From contig JAEXDA010000048.1 of NCBI GenBank assembly GCA_023401925.1, positions 98,686 through 162,685 of the forward strand: a stretch of 64,000 nt of DNA. Reading direction: 5' to 3'. The DNA is from Bacillota bacterium. Lineage in GTDB: Bacteria; Bacillota; UBA4882; UBA8346. Made by a program: the position numbers and the translations under genes. How positions within the stretch are numbered: position 1 is the first letter of the stretch; the number at the start of each line of letters is the position of its first letter. Under the pieces are notes generated by a model. The model worked only from the letters and a program-made list of their open reading frames with translations. It ran no database searches and was not told the DNA's origin. Shown piece after piece: positions 35,429 to 45,575 of the stretch.

Positions 35429-36286
35429 TCAGCCTTTGATCGCCCCTTCAATCATTCCACGAATTACCAGTTTATTAAACCGGGAGTAAATCAAAATCAT
35501 CGGCAGGCTGACCAAGATCATCGCCGCAGCTTGAGCTGGGTAGTTGGTGGAATACTGGGTCCCAATCGTCGCCAAACCCACCGGCAAAGTATAATTTTCC
35601 GTGTTTTGAAGCATAATCAGGGGAAAAAGAAAACCGTTCCAAGCTCCCAAAAAAGTAAAAATCCCTACTGTAGCGGCTGCCGGTTTAGCCATCGGCATCA
35701 TCACCTTCACAAAAACACCTATCTCGCTGGCACCGTCGATCCGGGCCGCTTCAGCCAAAGAATCCGGAATATTCATAAAAAAGCCGCGGAAAATATACAT
35801 GGCTAAGGGAATTCCAAAGGCAACGCCGGGACCTATAACCGATACGGGACTATTGATGATTCCCAGTTGACGTGAAAAAATGAATACCGGCATTAAAACC
35901 ATATGAACCGGCACCATTAACGCGCCCAGGATAATAAAGGCCAAAAGCCGGATAAACCGGGATGAAAACTTGGCAACGACATACCCCGCCATGGCCCCGA
36001 TGATTAAAACAGCCACCAAGGTGGCAATGGCGATTATTCCGGAATTAACGGCCCAATTCCAGAAATACTGCGCAGTAAGAACATTTTTATAATTTTCAAA
36101 CCGCAACGCCTGGGGCCAAAGCATTTTATAATATTCATTCAGGTCTTGAAATGAAATATAAACCAAATAAAACAATGGGACAAGGACGACCAAGCTTAAT
36201 AACACTAAATATAGTTTGGAAAAAACGTTGGCATTTTTGCATTGAGAATTTCTTTGGCCGTCCCTCGGTGCTCTCTCAAACTTCAT
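35429..36286 (-). CDS. Carbohydrate ABC transporter permease (MalG/UgpE-like)
   Basis: 285 residues with six predicted membrane segments (first: LYLVLLSLVVLVPLFYLVYI). The ATP-binding-subunit contact loop reads LAEAARIDGASEIG. AAGGAGGTCGGACCC precedes ATG 36286 and the gene overlaps the upstream permease by 11 nt. It is the last gene of a minus-strand operon with two binding proteins. No ABC ATPase is encoded here, so a shared ATPase (MsmX type) must work elsewhere. Confidence 0.92.
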   Translation of the reverse strand: MKFERAPRDGQRNSQCKNANVFSKLYLVLLSLVVLVPLFYLVYISFQDLNEYYKMLWPQALRFENYKNVLTAQYFWNWAVNSGIIAIATLVAVLIIGAMAGYVVAKFSSRFIRLLAFIILGALMVPVHMVLMPVFIFSRQLGIINSPVSVIGPGVAFGIPLAMYIFRGFFMNIPDSLAEAARIDGASEIGVFVKVMMPMAKPAAATVGIFTFLGAWNGFLFPLIMLQNTENYTLPVGLATIGTQYSTNYPAQAAAMILVSLPMILIYSRFNKLVIRGMIEGAIKG

Positions 36287-37208
36287 GGGTCCGACCTCCT
36301 TTGATGTTTTCGCGTTGCCAGAAGTTTTGAATCATTGTGGCAAGAAGAGCGCAAGCCAAGATCACTACGGCTATCGCCCCGCCATAGCCAAACTCCCGGG
36401 CTTGAAAAGCCCTATTATACATGTAAGTGGCCAATACATCGGTGCGGTGAAACGGACCGCCTCCGGTAATAATCCAGATTAAATCGAAAAATTGGAAGGA
36501 GCCGATTAAACTGATAATCAGTGAGACCCGTAACACTTCCGACAGCATCGGGATAATGACCTGCCCCACTAATATTCTGCCCTTGGCTCCGTCAATTAAA
36601 GCGGCTTCCAGGATTTCGGAAGGCAATGAATTTAATCCCGCCGAATGAATCAGACAGTGGTATCCACAATATACCCACACCGTCACTACTAAAATGGCGG
36701 CGATGGCAGTTTTGGGATCGGTCAGCCAGACATGGGCCAATCCCCCAAGATGAGCAGCCCTCAAAAAAGTGTTGACCACCCCGGATTGATAATCATAAAT
36801 GAACCGCCACAACAAACCAATCATAACCATAGTCAAAATACAGGGGATATAAAAAATAACCTTCGATATTTCGCCCCATTTACTTTTAACCTTATAAACG
36901 ATATAGGCTGTAAAAAATGATAACGGAAGCTGAATGAATAGGGATGCAACGATTATCAACAGGTTGTTTTGGAGTGAGTTATAAAAATAGGTGTCCTTAA
37001 ACAAGCGTTTATAATTGTCCAATCCGACCCAGGTCATTTCTTTGGATATACCGTTCCAAGAATGCAATGAAAAATTGAAAGTCGATACAATGGGCCAGTA
37101 TGCATAAATTAATATCAATATCAAAGCAGGGCCGATAAATAAACCGATAAATAACTTACGCCGCCAGAAACCGGCTAATTTTTTTCCGGCTGTTGTCCGA
37201 TTTGTCAT
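36276..37208 (-). CDS. Carbohydrate ABC transporter permease (MalF/UgpA-like)
   Basis: 310 residues from ATG 37208 (GAAGGAGGAGGCGCT upstream). The first membrane segment is LFIGLFIGPALILILIYAYW; the EAA loop is LEAALIDGAKGRI. It pairs with the downstream permease to form the channel for a sugar or oligosaccharide. Between it and the upstream binding-protein gene is a terminator-like hairpin. Confidence 0.92.
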   Translation of the reverse strand: MTNRTTAGKKLAGFWRRKLFIGLFIGPALILILIYAYWPIVSTFNFSLHSWNGISKEMTWVGLDNYKRLFKDTYFYNSLQNNLLIIVASLFIQLPLSFFTAYIVYKVKSKWGEISKVIFYIPCILTMVMIGLLWRFIYDYQSGVVNTFLRAAHLGGLAHVWLTDPKTAIAAILVVTVWVYCGYHCLIHSAGLNSLPSEILEAALIDGAKGRILVGQVIIPMLSEVLRVSLIISLIGSFQFFDLIWIITGGGPFHRTDVLATYMYNRAFQAREFGYGGAIAVVILACALLATMIQNFWQRENIKGGRTHEV

Positions 37209-37256
37209 AGCGCCTCCTCCTTCAGTATAAAATGACGGCGTTTTTTTCATTAAGAA

Positions 37257-37279
37257 GAGTGGTCGTATTCCGACCACTC
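37257..37279 (-). terminator. Intra-operon hairpin between binding protein and permease
   Basis: GAGTGGTCG (37257–37265), 5-nt loop, CGACCACTC (37271–37279); on the minus strand TTCTT follows. As it lies inside an operon it would act as a partial terminator or mRNA stabiliser that raises binding-protein levels. Confidence 0.65.
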
Positions 37280-37309
37280 CCCTTCATAAGAAACTAACGC
37301 ACATTAAAA

Positions 37310-38569
37310 TCACTTGCGGGCTTGTTCCATAGCGGTTGCCACTTCTTTGGGTGTTTTGGCGCCCGCCAATATTTCCTGCAAACCTTGAAGTAAAGCTTGG
37401 GTCATTGGCGCAGACAAATCTTGATCCCACCATAAAGTTAATGAAGAAGCGTCCGCCAATACGCCGGCTATTTTTTTCATTTGAGGAAGAGCTGTTTGGT
37501 CCATATAAGGGGTGGCTACGGCCGCCAGAGCACTGGCTTTCTTAAAACGTTCCGCCGCGTTTTCCTTACTGGACATGAATTTTAAAAATTTGACAGCTGC
37601 TTCCGGATTCTTACAGGCTTTATTAATTGAAAAACCGTCGGCGGCACCCAAAATCGCTTTCGGATCACCTTTACCGCCCTCAACCGTCGGATAGGTAAAG
37701 CAATCCCATTTATCAAGGTCAGTTTTATTTTCACCCGTAATTGTTATAAAAAGCCAATTCCCCATCGCCATCATAGCCGCTTTATCCTGCATCATCAATT
37801 GAGAAGCATCACCATAAGTAAGGTTTAAAGCATCCGGAGGAAAATACCCTTTTTTGACAAGGGTATCCAGCATGCCAAAAGATTTGACAAAGCCCGGAGC
37901 GTCAAAACGGGCCTTTCCGGCTTTAGCCGCCTGATATAACTGGAATCCGGCTGTCCGGTCAGCCATATACATGAAAGCATGGAGAATCGTCCAGGAATCT
38001 TTACCGCCGACAGCAAACGGAATAACACCATGACTTTTCAATTTTTCGCAGACCGTCAACATTTCCGACCAGGTCTTGGGTGGTTTAAGACCGTATTGTT
38101 GAAACATTTTCTTGTTATACCAAACGGTATTAACAGTCGGGAAAAACGGAATGCCATAAATCCTTCCATTATAAGTATGGTTGGAAAATAATGCTTTGGA
38201 TAAACCCCAGTAATCTTTGCCCAGTGACTTGGTTAAGTCATAAAGCAATCCTTCACGGGAATATATGGCTTGCGTTTCACCGCCCCAATTGAAAAAGACA
38301 TCAGGACCGGCGCCGCCGAGCATAGCGACTTGTAGTTTGGTTTTGTAAGCTTCATTTTCAGTATAGTTATATTCGATTTTAATATTGGGATTGGCTTTTT
38401 CAAAGGCCTTAATCTCGTTGGCCAGACACATGCCGACCGCATCGGTCTCATTAGGCCGTTGGATAGTCCAAAAATTAATCTTTACCGGCTCTGCAGCCCC
38501 TATGGCGGTTACTCCGGCCAGTAGAATCAATAAAAATAAAACTGCCCCAAATCGCACAGATTTTTTCAT
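37310..38569 (-). CDS. Extracellular sugar-binding protein, paralogue 1
   Basis: 419 residues from ATG 38569 (GGAGGAGATATTCGGA upstream). Signal peptide MKKSVRFGAVLFLLILLAGV, no lipobox Cys, so a secreted or loosely held protein. The mature protein is a family-1 solute-binding protein: INFWTIQRPNE, GPDVFFNWGGETQ, YGIPFFPTVNTVWYNKK, MMAMGNWLF. It captures a carbohydrate for the two permeases that follow. It is clearly related to the next gene upstream. Confidence 0.93.
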   Translation of the reverse strand: MKKSVRFGAVLFLLILLAGVTAIGAAEPVKINFWTIQRPNETDAVGMCLANEIKAFEKANPNIKIEYNYTENEAYKTKLQVAMLGGAGPDVFFNWGGETQAIYSREGLLYDLTKSLGKDYWGLSKALFSNHTYNGRIYGIPFFPTVNTVWYNKKMFQQYGLKPPKTWSEMLTVCEKLKSHGVIPFAVGGKDSWTILHAFMYMADRTAGFQLYQAAKAGKARFDAPGFVKSFGMLDTLVKKGYFPPDALNLTYGDASQLMMQDKAAMMAMGNWLFITITGENKTDLDKWDCFTYPTVEGGKGDPKAILGAADGFSINKACKNPEAAVKFLKFMSSKENAAERFKKASALAAVATPYMDQTALPQMKKIAGVLADASSLTLWWDQDLSAPMTQALLQGLQEILAGAKTPKEVATAMEQARK

Positions 38570-38720
38570 TCCGAATATCTCCTCCCTACTGATTTTCAAT
38601 GAAGAGAATGCATTATTCCGGAACGTCATCTCTTAATTTATTGTAACAAAAAGATTAATATTCGAATAGTGATAAAACATTGTCCTGATATGCCAAATTA
38701 TTGACCTTTATAGTAAGCTT

Positions 38721-40004
38721 TCAAAGCGGCTTTTTAACGTATACGGCTTCAATCGCAGCCGCAGTCTGTTCAGGACTGCACCGTCCGCTTAATATATCCT
38801 GCAAACTTTGGAGCAGGCTTTGGGTAACCGGTTCGGGAAGATCCTGGTCCCACCATTGGGTCAGTGAAGAAGCGTGAGCAAGCAATTCGGCGATTCGCCT
38901 GATTTGCGGACGGTCATTTTGACCCATATAGGGGGTTACCAAAGTCACAAGCTTACCGGTCATCCGATAACTATCAATTAGGCTTTCCCGGCTGCAAAGG
39001 AATCTGAGAAATTTAAGCGCAATCTTGGAATGATTGGATCTCTTGATTGAAAATCCGGCAACCGCTCCGACAATACTCCGGAAGGAACCTTTTCCGTCCT
39101 TTAACACGGGGAACGGAAAAAAATCCCATTTATCGTAATCCTGGCGCATTTGCAATGTGAGTTGCTGATACTCCCAGTCACCCATGAACATCATCAAAGC
39201 TTTATCTTGAATCATCAGTTGGGTGGCTTCCAAATAATTTAACGATAAGACCTCGGCCGGTAAATAATTTCTTTTGGCGAGATCATGCAGAAGTTGAAAA
39301 CACCTGATAAAATCGGGGTGGGTGAAACGGATTTGGCCGGCTTTCGCCGCCGGATAAAGTCCGTTTCCCGCCAGGCGATCCACCAGGTACATATAAGGGT
39401 AAAGAATCGTCCAGGGTTCTTGCCCGCCCATGGCTATCGGAATATATCCTTTGGCTTTGATCTTATCGCAAAGGATCATAAATTGATCCCAGTTTTGTGG
39501 CGCCTTCCAGCCGTTCTTTACAAAAATCTCTTTATTGTACCAAACAACTTCAGCCGAAGGAAAAAGAGGAACACCGTATATTCTCCCCTTGTAACTGTGC
39601 ATGGCAAACATACCCGGGGACAATCCCCATTTATCCTTTCCAAAGTCCGCGGTGAGATCGTATAACAATCCCTCCCTGGAGAACATTGACTGGCTCTCAC
39701 CTCCCCAATTAAACAGAATATCCGGGCCTTCGCCTCCAAACATCGCCACTTTCAATTTGATTTTGTAAGACTGATTTTCCCAAAAGCTGTGCTTTACAAC
39801 CATGTCGGGGTTTACCGCTTGAAATTTTTTGATCTCGGATTCCATCCAATCTCCGGTTAAATCTAACCCTGGCTGATTGATTGTCCAAATCGTGATCCCT
39901 GTGCCTTCCTGCCGGGCAGTGGCAGGAAGGGTTGCCACCAAAAATAAAAGAACCGCGAATCCAATTTTAATAATGGATTTACTCCGGATCAATTGAAAAG
40001 TCAT
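38721..40004 (-). CDS. Extracellular sugar-binding protein, paralogue 2
   Basis: 427 residues. Signal peptide around IIKIGFAVLLFLVATLPA. It aligns along its whole length with paralogue 1: GPDILFNWGGESQSMFSREG against GPDVFFNWGGETQAIYSREG, and SSLTQWWDQDLPEPVTQSLL against SSLTLWWDQDLSAPMTQALL. By eye more than half of the residues match. It starts 22 nt after the response-regulator stop, so it is tied to the regulators; paralogue 1 is nearer the permeases. It may have another specificity or present ligand to the sensor (inference). Confidence 0.9.
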   Translation of the reverse strand: MTFQLIRSKSIIKIGFAVLLFLVATLPATARQEGTGITIWTINQPGLDLTGDWMESEIKKFQAVNPDMVVKHSFWENQSYKIKLKVAMFGGEGPDILFNWGGESQSMFSREGLLYDLTADFGKDKWGLSPGMFAMHSYKGRIYGVPLFPSAEVVWYNKEIFVKNGWKAPQNWDQFMILCDKIKAKGYIPIAMGGQEPWTILYPYMYLVDRLAGNGLYPAAKAGQIRFTHPDFIRCFQLLHDLAKRNYLPAEVLSLNYLEATQLMIQDKALMMFMGDWEYQQLTLQMRQDYDKWDFFPFPVLKDGKGSFRSIVGAVAGFSIKRSNHSKIALKFLRFLCSRESLIDSYRMTGKLVTLVTPYMGQNDRPQIRRIAELLAHASSLTQWWDQDLPEPVTQSLLQSLQDILSGRCSPEQTAAAIEAVYVKKPL

Positions 40005-40026
40005 ACGATTCCTCCATCAAAGTGAT

Positions 40027-41676
40027 TCATGATTCCAATTCTTCAGTTTTCGAATTTCTAATTTTTTCCGCCATTGGTTGTTGGGGTATCCGCCGATAGT
40101 CGGCAGGAGTTAAACCGGTATTTTCATGAAAAATCCTACTAAAATAGCGACTGTTCCAAAAACCCACTTTGGGAGCTATTTCATAAATATAATCATTGGT
40201 AAAACGCAATAATTCCTTAGCGCGCTCAATTCTTAGGCGCTGTAAGTAATCACTAAAATGTTCTCCGGTATGTTCCGGAAAAGCCCGGCTGAGATAGCTT
40301 TTACTAACCCCGGCGTAACTTGCCACCTCTTCCAGAGAAAGATCCCGGGTAAAATTGGATTGGATAAAGATTAGCGCCTTTCGGAGTGTTAAAGATGTTT
40401 GAGGATACATACTCTCTTTAGCGGATTGCAGGTAACGGGCAAGCATTTTTTCAATCCGCATTTGCCAATCATGAATGGACTCAGCCTGTTCCAAGATTTC
40501 AGGAAAGTCCGTTTCCCGGCCGCCAATCTCTTCCCAACGCACCTGATGCTCAAAGGAAACAAGCCGTAAAATATTAACCAAATCAAGCATCATCCACCGC
40601 GCTTCTTCGGGCTCAAGGCTTTTGGGGATAATCCCTGTAAAAAGGTTGTTCAAGAAATCCGTACCTGTTCCAACTTGAAGTTCCCGAAGTATCTGTTCCC
40701 AGTTGGCAAGCAACTTGGAAATTTCAGGGGGCGCCGCCCGGCGTAGTCTTAATAAATCATCTGTTTTGATGTAACATCCTTCCATGTGATAAAGGCGCAA
40801 CAAGTTGACAGACCGCACTTCCCGGAAATTACCGGGTAAATCGGAAAACAGGCATAATTTTGCAGAAGCGCTGGTTGTTCTTTTTTCCATACCGTTCAAT
40901 GCCAACCCGCGAGCTATTTCCTGTAATTTATCGTTCTCTTGCGGTACTGGGGGCGTTCCGCCGGCATAACAGGCTACAACGATAAAATCACCCCGTTTAA
41001 AATCAATCATTTTCCAGGACCAGGACCAATTCCAGATTTCCCGGACTTCGGTTTCAAGCCTCAGACGCTGTTCTTGTTGATGGTCTCCTCGACCGCCGGA
41101 ATATTGTGAAACATGGATATCGATTAACCCGAACCACATAGGGTCGAGAACGATTCCTAATTGACGGGCCCGGATTGTTATCTCGCCCTCATCAGAGGCT
41201 CGGGTGAAGACATCGCGCCAGAATGATTCCACTGCCAATGAATGGTAAAGCGATATGTTTCCGGCCAATTCTTCTTGTTTATGCCAAGCTAAATAACGTT
41301 GATCCAACATTCCGCCGATCCGTTCCAAAAAAGTTCCGGCTGTTTCCAAGGTCGCTTCGGCTTTGATTAAATAATCGGCCGCTCCCAAACGGAGAGCTTC
41401 CCGGACATAGGGAAAGTCGTTATAAGCGCTTACAACAGCCACCAAAAGTTGGGGATAATGTTGCCCCAGCCAAGAAATGAAGGCTAAGCCGTCCATTTCA
41501 GGCATCCGGATATCCGTAATCACCAAATCCGGCTTAACTTGATCCATTAGCCGGATTGCCGCCTGAGCGCTTTCGGTTTCTGCAACCAACTCAAATTGAT
41601 ACTGATTCCAGGGAAACAAAGCAATTAGTTCCGCCCGGACAAATTCTTCATCATCGACCAGGATCACCCGCCACAT
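40027..41676 (-). CDS. Two-component response regulator, AraC-type output (YesN-like, long form)
   Basis: 549 residues. The receiver domain opens with VILVDDEEFVRAEL and has its phosphoacceptor in LVITDIRMPEMDG (~55). A central region of roughly 280 residues has no domain I can name. The C-terminal AraC helix-turn-helix pair covers about 430–530 (LSLEEVASYAGVSKSYLSRA, YEIAPKVGFWNSRYFSRIF). It follows the sensor kinase and precedes the binding-protein genes, which it likely activates. GAAGGAGCGGCATC precedes the ATG. Confidence 0.92.
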   Translation of the reverse strand: MWRVILVDDEEFVRAELIALFPWNQYQFELVAETESAQAAIRLMDQVKPDLVITDIRMPEMDGLAFISWLGQHYPQLLVAVVSAYNDFPYVREALRLGAADYLIKAEATLETAGTFLERIGGMLDQRYLAWHKQEELAGNISLYHSLAVESFWRDVFTRASDEGEITIRARQLGIVLDPMWFGLIDIHVSQYSGGRGDHQQEQRLRLETEVREIWNWSWSWKMIDFKRGDFIVVACYAGGTPPVPQENDKLQEIARGLALNGMEKRTTSASAKLCLFSDLPGNFREVRSVNLLRLYHMEGCYIKTDDLLRLRRAAPPEISKLLANWEQILRELQVGTGTDFLNNLFTGIIPKSLEPEEARWMMLDLVNILRLVSFEHQVRWEEIGGRETDFPEILEQAESIHDWQMRIEKMLARYLQSAKESMYPQTSLTLRKALIFIQSNFTRDLSLEEVASYAGVSKSYLSRAFPEHTGEHFSDYLQRLRIERAKELLRFTNDYIYEIAPKVGFWNSRYFSRIFHENTGLTPADYRRIPQQPMAEKIRNSKTEELES

Positions 41677-41798
41677 GATGCCGCTCCTTCATCAAATATC
41701 CTAACGCCGCTGTTACCGCTCTTTAAACTAAAAGCCCTAAAAGCCGGAGATTTTCATTCCAATGAATTCCAAAACTGGTTTGCCTTTGCCGGTCCGTT

Positions 41799-43556
41799 TC
41801 AATACAATTGAAACGGAATTCGCAGCAAAACCGTGGTCCCTTGATCCGGAAAACTATTCAGAGTGATTCCGTAACCCTGTCCAAAACTAAGTTTTAATCG
41901 TTCATCGACATTGCGGATTCCAACGCCCGACCGGTTCCGATCCCGTTTCCAAACCCCGCTCAATTGTTCCTGGGACATCCCTTGTCCGTTGTCGGAAACG
42001 GAAATGATAATATCCTGATTATCCCTGACCGCCGCAACATCGACACCTCCCCTGCGGGACTTTAAACCGTGCTGCAGGCAGTTCTCCACAATCGGTTGCA
42101 ATATCAAACGGATAGTCCGGCATTTCCGCAATTCTTCCGGCAAATTCAGATGTAAAAAATAACAATCCGGATAACGGATATTCATCAAATATAAATAATG
42201 GTGAATGTGCTCAAATTCATCGGCCAAAGAAACAAAATCGCCATTTTTGCCTATGCTCAGATAAAGAAGGCGCTTTAAAGAACGTAACGCTTCGGCTACT
42301 TCTTCGGGAGGGCGTTTGAGGGTCATCCCGGCCATTGCCGCCAGAGTATTAAAAAGAAAATGCGGGGAAATTTGCGCTTGAAGCGCCTTAATCATCGTTG
42401 TTTTCCGCGCGCTCTCTTCAGCTACCAAACGTTTCGTCAACATATCCACCTCGTATAACATCCGGTTGAAAGCGCGCCCTAATATTTGAATCTCAAGCGG
42501 ACCGCCTTCGGGAGCCCGGACTGAAAATTGACCTTCCTCCACCGAACTCATGGCGTTCCGAAGTTTGTTCACCGGTTGGGTGACAAAAAAAGAGAACAAG
42601 GTGGCCGAAATAATTGCGATGACTGTACAAATGAAACCAATCATAAACAGACTTTGGTAAATCTGCTCTAGCCCCGCATAAAGGCGCTGAGTAGGAGCAG
42701 CTATATATAACTGCCAGGAAGTCCAAGGGACGGGCGTGGCAATCATTAAATAACTTACCCCACAAAACTTATCTTCAAGCGTTTGGATATCACGAAGCTG
42801 TGCCGACAACCGCTTATGCGCTCTGTCAAGTATCCCGCCCGACGGATTAATCCACGGAAAAATCACTTGTTTATCCGGACCGTAAACCACGGCATCGCTT
42901 TGAAAACGGCTTAGGGAATTTTCCAGTAATGAAATATTGGTCATAATGGATTCTACGATCCGGTAGTCCATATGCAGAACAATCCAACCGCTTTGCGGCT
43001 GTCCGGGCAGGCTGATAATCCGCGCCGTTAATTCCAACAGCCGGCCGGATTTCATCATATTACTGTTGTGATAATTGGGGAGATGCCTCAAACGCCACAC
43101 TTTGACTTTCACCGAAGTATCAGGGATTACTTTTTCGGGTAATGGTTGCGGATCATAAGTTGATACAATATTCCCGGCGGTATCGATTACGATTAACTCC
43201 GCACCCGGCAACAAGGAAGATTTATATTGAACCAGCAGCGTATGAAGAGCGGCTTGGGCGGAATCACGAACCTTCTTAGGGGGTAATTTTAAATCTTGCA
43301 ATAACGGGGCGAGTCTCCGGTCCAGGATCAAAGAATCTACGGTTGTTTCGGCGTTATCAATTACACTTCCCAGCCGATAAGCAGCTTGAGTCAACATTTT
43401 ACCGCCGAACCGGGCCGTATGACTTTTGATCACCTGCTGGGCAATTTTTACGGAAGCAATTCCAATTGCTGAAATTGCACTCATAACAAGTAAAATCAAA
43501 AAAAATGACAATTGCCCGCGTAGTGTGCCCGGAAACAAGCAGCGAAATTTTATCAC
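41799..43556 (-). CDS. Sensor histidine kinase, YesM/LytS-type
   Basis: 585 residues from GTG 43556 (TTGGGAGAGTC upstream). Two transmembrane segments flank an extracellular sensor of about 240 residues (LSFFLILLVMSAISAIGIA; later IGFICTVIAIISATLFSFFV). A HAMP region follows. The His_kinase motif is ISPHFLFNTLAAMAG; the ATP-binding part has QPIVENCLQHGLK and SDNGQGMS. It probably senses a sugar, possibly through a binding protein, and phosphorylates the downstream regulator. Confidence 0.93.
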   Translation of the reverse strand: MIKFRCLFPGTLRGQLSFFLILLVMSAISAIGIASVKIAQQVIKSHTARFGGKMLTQAAYRLGSVIDNAETTVDSLILDRRLAPLLQDLKLPPKKVRDSAQAALHTLLVQYKSSLLPGAELIVIDTAGNIVSTYDPQPLPEKVIPDTSVKVKVWRLRHLPNYHNSNMMKSGRLLELTARIISLPGQPQSGWIVLHMDYRIVESIMTNISLLENSLSRFQSDAVVYGPDKQVIFPWINPSGGILDRAHKRLSAQLRDIQTLEDKFCGVSYLMIATPVPWTSWQLYIAAPTQRLYAGLEQIYQSLFMIGFICTVIAIISATLFSFFVTQPVNKLRNAMSSVEEGQFSVRAPEGGPLEIQILGRAFNRMLYEVDMLTKRLVAEESARKTTMIKALQAQISPHFLFNTLAAMAGMTLKRPPEEVAEALRSLKRLLYLSIGKNGDFVSLADEFEHIHHYLYLMNIRYPDCYFLHLNLPEELRKCRTIRLILQPIVENCLQHGLKSRRGGVDVAAVRDNQDIIISVSDNGQGMSQEQLSGVWKRDRNRSGVGIRNVDERLKLSFGQGYGITLNSFPDQGTTVLLRIPFQLY

Positions 43557-43716
43557 GACTCTCCCAAGAGTTGATTAAATTTGCTCATTTTAGAGAAACA
43601 ATTCCATTCAACCAAAGATATTCCTGTTATGGAATATATTATACAGCTTAATCCCGTCGACATAAAGATTTTGTTAGGTAAACATTAAACCGTGTCCCAA
43701 ACAACATTCTACAGAT

Positions 43717-43746
43717 AAAAAAAGCACCCCAAAGGGGCGCCTTTTA
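43717..43746 (-). terminator. Terminator of galM
   Basis: Minus strand: GGCGCCCC, 3-nt loop, GGGGTGC, then a run of seven T residues. It begins inside the galM stop codon. Confidence 0.8.
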
Positions 43747-44778
43747 AACCGTAAATTTATAAATCGTCACCTGGTGATAGGATTCACCCGGATTGAGGAC
43801 TGTCGTCGGAAAGCCCTGCTGGTTCGGGGAGTCCGGGTAATGCTGAGTCTCAAGGCAAAAACCACCATATTGCTCATAATAATGCCCACTTTTACCCTTT
43901 AAGGTTCCATCCAGTCCATTCCCGGTGTATAATTGCACTCCCGGTTGAGTGGTATATACTTCCATACTCCGGCCGCTTTTGGGTTCATGAACCTTAGCCG
44001 CCAGCGTTAATCCAATCCGCTCCTTGATTAAAACAAAATTGTCATCAAACCCTCCGTTATTCTCAGCAAAGCCTGTCCCAAGCGATTTGGATTGGGTAAA
44101 ATCTAATGCTGTCCCTTTCACCGCCCGCAGTTCACCGGTGGGGATAAGTTCTTTATCGGTAACGGTAAAGTGGTCCGCTTCAATCTGCAATTGGTGATCC
44201 TGGACGCTTCCGGAACCCTCTCCGGCCAGATTGAAATAGCTATGCTGGGTCAGGTTGACAATGGTTGGTTTGTCGGTTTGGGCTTCATAAGTTATTTTCA
44301 ATTCGTTTTGGTCCGTCAAAAGATAAGTTACGGTCACCGGGAGATTGCCAGGGTAACCTTCCTCACCGTCTTTCGAATGATAATTCAGCTTGAGAGCGAC
44401 TCCCTCATCGTTTTGGACCGGTACCGCTTCCCAGACGACTCTGTCAAAGCCGACATTCCCGCCATGCAGATGGTTCTTGCCGTCATTATGAGCTAATTCA
44501 TATTCCTTGCCGCTTAAGGTAAATTTAGCGCCGCCAATCCGGTTGCCATAGCGTCCTACCAAAGCCCCAAAAAAAGGATGCTTCCCTTCATATTCCGGTA
44601 AAGTATTGAATCCTAAAACCACATCGCCCAGTTTGCCATTTTTATCCGGGGTCACGATGGAGGTGATGATTCCACCGTAATTGGTGATCTTAACGGTCAT
44701 ATTCTGATTATTTTTTAGTGTAAATAAAAAAACTTCTTCCCCATGATGGGTTCCAAACGGTTCTTTTTGAATATCCAT
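43744..44778 (-). CDS. galM: Aldose 1-epimerase (galactose mutarotase)
   Basis: 344 residues, full length. Family signatures: NYGGIITSIVTPDKNG, GRYGNRIGGAKF, the catalytic His in LTQHSYFNLAGEGSG, and the catalytic Glu in FCLETQHYPDSPNQ. It interconverts alpha and beta anomers of galactose and related aldoses. It lies between a sugar transporter operon and a branched-chain amino-acid type transporter, with its own terminator. Confidence 0.94.
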   Translation of the reverse strand: MDIQKEPFGTHHGEEVFLFTLKNNQNMTVKITNYGGIITSIVTPDKNGKLGDVVLGFNTLPEYEGKHPFFGALVGRYGNRIGGAKFTLSGKEYELAHNDGKNHLHGGNVGFDRVVWEAVPVQNDEGVALKLNYHSKDGEEGYPGNLPVTVTYLLTDQNELKITYEAQTDKPTIVNLTQHSYFNLAGEGSGSVQDHQLQIEADHFTVTDKELIPTGELRAVKGTALDFTQSKSLGTGFAENNGGFDDNFVLIKERIGLTLAAKVHEPKSGRSMEVYTTQPGVQLYTGNGLDGTLKGKSGHYYEQYGGFCLETQHYPDSPNQQGFPTTVLNPGESYHQVTIYKFTV

Positions 44779-44849
44779 TTCCTATCCTCCGGTATGTTAG
44801 ACATCTTCCCCCACCATATTATTGTAAAATCCCAAAATTATCAAGAGTT

Positions 44850-45575
44850 CTAGAAATTTTTCCCTAAATAAGCCTCTTTTACCTGCTCAAGTCCTTGCAG
44901 TTCCCGGGAAGCGCCGCTGAAAACGACCCGGCCGTTTTCAATCAAATAACCCCTGTGAGCCGCTTTCAAAGCCAAATGGGCATTTTGCTCAATCAGCAGG
45001 ATGGTTGTACCTTCCCGGTTTAAAGCCCGGATGACTTCAAAGATTTCCTGAATCACAAGGGGTGCGAGGCCCAGAGAGGGTTCATCCAGCAGCAATAGCT
45101 TCGGTTTGGCCATCAACGCTTTCCCGATTGCCACCATTTGCTGCTGCCCCCCTGAAAGGGTTGACACGGTTTGTTTTAACCGGGATTTTAAAATCGGAAA
45201 CCATTCGAAAATTTTGTCCAAATCTGTTTGAATTTGAGGTTTTTTCGTCTTACGATACCGCAGGTAAGCCCCGAGTGACAAATTTTCTAGCACCGTTAAA
45301 GGACCAAAAAGGCCCCGGTCCTCGGGGACTAATGAAATACCTAGTTTCACAACAGCTTCGGGGCTCAATTTATCGATAGGCTGCTCCTCAAAACGGATCA
45401 AACCGGTTTTATTTTTTAAAAGTCCGGCGATGCATGAAAGAATCGTGGTTTTGCCGGCCCCATTGGCGCCGATGAGCGTTACAATCTCGCCTTTTTTTAT
45501 TTCCAGGGAAATCTCCTTTAATGCCTGAGCCTGCCCATAAAAGGCGTTTAGATTATTGATTTGCAGCATACCCAT
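44850..45575 (-). CDS. livF: Branched-chain amino-acid type ABC transporter ATPase LivF
   Basis: 241 residues. Walker A GANGAGKTTILS, signature LSGGQQQMVAIG, Walker B LLLDEPSLGLAP and a late H-loop. LivF-type length and the SLGLAP ending distinguish it from LivG. GGGAGGGGAGA precedes ATG 45575 and the gene overlaps livG by 23 nt. It powers import with LivG. Confidence 0.94.
   Translation of the reverse strand: MGMLQINNLNAFYGQAQALKEISLEIKKGEIVTLIGANGAGKTTILSCIAGLLKNKTGLIRFEEQPIDKLSPEAVVKLGISLVPEDRGLFGPLTVLENLSLGAYLRYRKTKKPQIQTDLDKIFEWFPILKSRLKQTVSTLSGGQQQMVAIGKALMAKPKLLLLDEPSLGLAPLVIQEIFEVIRALNREGTTILLIEQNAHLALKAAHRGYLIENGRVVFSGASRELQGLEQVKEAYLGKNF

Noticed and set aside
38663..38672. 10-bp palindrome TATTCGAATA upstream of binding-protein paralogue 1 as an operator
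   Set aside because: Single short AT-rich palindrome without a second copy at the related operon; too weak to report as a site.
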